Positions 63,003 to 64,000 of a DNA stretch of 64,000 nucleotides are shown here, in pieces (positions within the stretch are counted from its first letter, which is position 1; each line of letters opens with the position of its first letter). Position numbers and translations under genes: made by a program. Location of the stretch: contig JAXGZQ010000001.1 in assembly GCA_040776905.1 (NCBI GenBank), positions 1,364,001-1,428,000 of the forward strand, written 5' to 3'. The notes beneath the pieces are model-generated. The model did not search any database. It was not told the DNA's origin and was given only the letters and a program-made list of their open reading frames with translations. This DNA is from SLHU01 sp009929975. Lineage in GTDB: Bacteria; Bacillota; Clostridia; Saccharofermentanales; UBA5734.

Positions 63003-63228
63003 TTTGACCGTAGGCGGTTGTCGCAGTGTCGATTATGTCGTTTGCCACATAGTCAATCATGACCTTCATTACACGCCGGATATTTCGGAGTTCCCGCGCG
63101 CTTATCTCTCCGACGTGGCAGCGGTCCTCCTGCTTTTTCATAAACGAGTCGATTGCATCGAGATCATAGCCGTAGATGCCTATACTGTGCTGGTATCTGC
63201 TGAGCATAACATAAAATTTGCACCGCAA
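63003..63228 (-). pseudogene. Probable tyrosine-integrase N-terminal remnant
   Basis: About 75 residues are open on the minus strand. IDSFMKKQEDRCHVGEISAREL followed by RNIRRVMKVMIDYVAND resembles the N-terminal core-binding domain of site-specific tyrosine recombinases (the x-Gx-IS....R..R....L.DY pattern). No catalytic domain follows: the frame runs into unrelated residues and then the guaA-like gene within 100 bases, so at best a remnant. The identification rests on a short pattern only. Confidence 0.35.
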
Positions 63229-63536
63229 CCTGTTTTTAGCAACTGTTAGGTACTATCAGCAGCGTTCAGAAGAACGTAAATCCATTGATAACACTGGGTT
63301 TATGTGAGTTTGCACACTACATCGCCTTGTAAGCTCCTACACGGTTCTACTTGCTATTGTGAGGGCTAATAAGGGAAAAATCAAGGGAAAAATCAATAAA
63401 TAATTGTCTTGTTGCAATGAAGAACGGAACTGTAATGATGTGTATAATTCTCAATCGTTCTCGTTGTATTATAATAAAAATAGAATCGTCAAGGGGATGC
63501 TTTTCGGGCATCCTCTTTTCATATATCCGGGAGGTG
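63229..63536 (+). other. AT-rich leader of the mobile element, no gene
   Basis: About 300 bases, visibly AT-richer than the chromosome, with no supported gene. A possible promoter has TATAAT at 63470-63475 with a poor -35 (TTCTCA) 16 bases upstream. Confidence 0.45.
63492..63520 (+). terminator. Hairpin terminator ahead of repA
   Basis: AGGGGATGC, a TTTTCG loop, then GCATCCTCT, followed by four T. It ends nine bases before the repA ribosome binding site and could terminate incoming transcription or act as an attenuator. Confidence 0.6.
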
Positions 63537-63545
63537 ATGAAAGGC

Positions 63546-63923
63546 ATGGGACCACCGTTAGATTTTCCGTACTACTATGGACGTGAAGCCGAGCAGTACG
63601 CATTTTACCGCATCCCAAAGCTCCTTATTTCAGATGACCGTTTCCGCTTTGTATCGACTGACGCGAAGCTGCTTTATGGCCTCATGCTGGACCGTATGAG
63701 CCTGTCCCTGAAAAACGGCTGGCTGGACAGCGACAACCGGGTCTATATCTACTTCCCCGTGGAGGAAGCCATGGAGGTGCTCAACTGCAAGAGTGAAAAG
63801 GCCACCAAGCTGTTGGCCGAGTTGGACGGCAAGAAAGGCATTGGCCTGATCGAGCGTGTGCGGCAGGGACAGGGCAAGCCCTCTATCGTCTATGTCAAGA
63901 ACTTCGCCGCTCCCCCGCCGTAG
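63546..63923 (+). CDS. RepA N-terminal domain, probably frameshifted
   Basis: 125 residues of a RepA_N-type replication initiator as found in clostridial plasmids and integrative elements: YAFYRIPKLLISDDRFRFVSTDAKLLYG, quoted as FYRIPKLLI and LSTDAK-like STDAKLLYGLMLDRMSLS, then GWLDSDNRVYIYFPVEE, GLIERVRQGQGKPSIVYVKNF. It stops at TAG after AAPPP. In the +1 frame the sequence from a run of five C reads RRRQLSKVLTFDNRKSEF, and stays open to the window edge, as expected for the rest of RepA. GGGAGGTG lies nine bases before the chosen ATG. The gene is cut by the window end. Confidence 0.75.
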   Translation: MGPPLDFPYYYGREAEQYAFYRIPKLLISDDRFRFVSTDAKLLYGLMLDRMSLSLKNGWLDSDNRVYIYFPVEEAMEVLNCKSEKATKLLAELDGKKGIGLIERVRQGQGKPSIVYVKNFAAPPP

Positions 63924-64000
63924 GCAACTGTCGAAAGTCTTGACTTTCGATAATCGAAAATCAGAATTTTCGGGCCGACTGCGCCATTTTCAGACTTTCG

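Noticed and set aside
62854..63228. Minus-strand open frame of 124 codons overlapping the end of the second GMP synthase gene
   Set aside because: Its last third lies in the antisense of a well-conserved gene and only the first 75 codons resemble anything. It is kept only as a possible integrase remnant.
1..64000. CRISPR arrays, rRNA and tRNA genes
   Set aside because: No regularly spaced direct repeats and no tRNA cloverleaf or rRNA-like stretches were found in the intergenic regions.

Overview
This 64 kb window looks like the chromosome of an anaerobic, Gram-positive, sugar-fermenting bacterium of the class Clostridia. The evidence is a B12-dependent class II ribonucleotide reductase, the MurT/GatD peptidoglycan amidation pair, an LplB/YtcP-type sugar ABC transporter, several ferredoxin-type Fe-S proteins, AGGAGG-like ribosome binding sites, TTGACA/TATAAT promoters, and a clostridial-type RepA at the right edge. 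The chromosomal part is visibly GC-rich; the DNA right of about 62.9 kb is more AT-rich. Genus cannot be assigned from the sequence alone. I see no rRNA, tRNA or CRISPR array.

Layout. 0-1 kb: YccF-family membrane protein and an acetyltransferase. 1-6.5 kb (minus): a zinc-ribbon membrane protein, an ABC ATPase and two ABC-2 permeases in one overlapping operon. 6.6-9 kb: a membrane protein, a CPBP protease and a lipoprotein. 9-10.8 kb: a Crp/Fnr regulator divergent from a polyferredoxin and a cupin. 10.8-12.4 kb: a zinc-ribbon/Sel1 protein. 12.5-27.5 kb: a large carbohydrate locus with a ThuA-like protein, AraC regulator, class II aldolase, PfkB kinase and fucose-isomerase-like protein in line, two tandem GH31 enzymes opposite, an aldo/keto reductase, an AllA-like protein and a CUT1 sugar transporter. 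The natural reading is import, release of a monosaccharide by GH31, isomerisation, phosphorylation and aldol cleavage; the sugar is not known. 27.9-31.9 kb (minus): six genes resembling the orange-protein (ORP) operon, with two NifX-like proteins, two ferredoxin-bearing MinD ATPases, a metallo-beta-lactamase-fold protein with an internal deletion, and an Mrp ATPase. 32-39.3 kb: SDR, mannonate-dehydratase-like enolase, MATE exporter, VOC protein, GH1 and a type I sulfatase. 39.3-49.6 kb: nrdJ, an MFS transporter, cobO, murT-gatD and purA-guaA, a housekeeping block tied to cobalamin use, cell wall and purines. 49.6-57.2 kb: a repeat-bearing gap, SDR, GH38 alpha-mannosidase, two uroporphyrinogen-decarboxylase-superfamily proteins and an acyltransferase-like protein. 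57.2-61.4 kb (minus): a MarR repressor with a clear operator driving a two-subunit ABC exporter.

Right edge. A second GMP synthase gene lacks the catalytic part of its glutaminase domain. Immediately after its 3' end come a probable integrase remnant and a replication-initiator gene with an apparent frameshift. This is best read as the left end of an integrative element inserted at a guaA 3' end, a known integration hotspot.

The strongest candidates for something new are this guaA-associated element with its glutaminase-less GMP synthase, the undefined isomerase-kinase-aldolase/GH31 pathway, the ORP-like operon with its deleted hydrolase, and a terminator in the purA leader that suggests attenuation. 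Several predicted promoters have an inverted repeat placed where an operator would sit.
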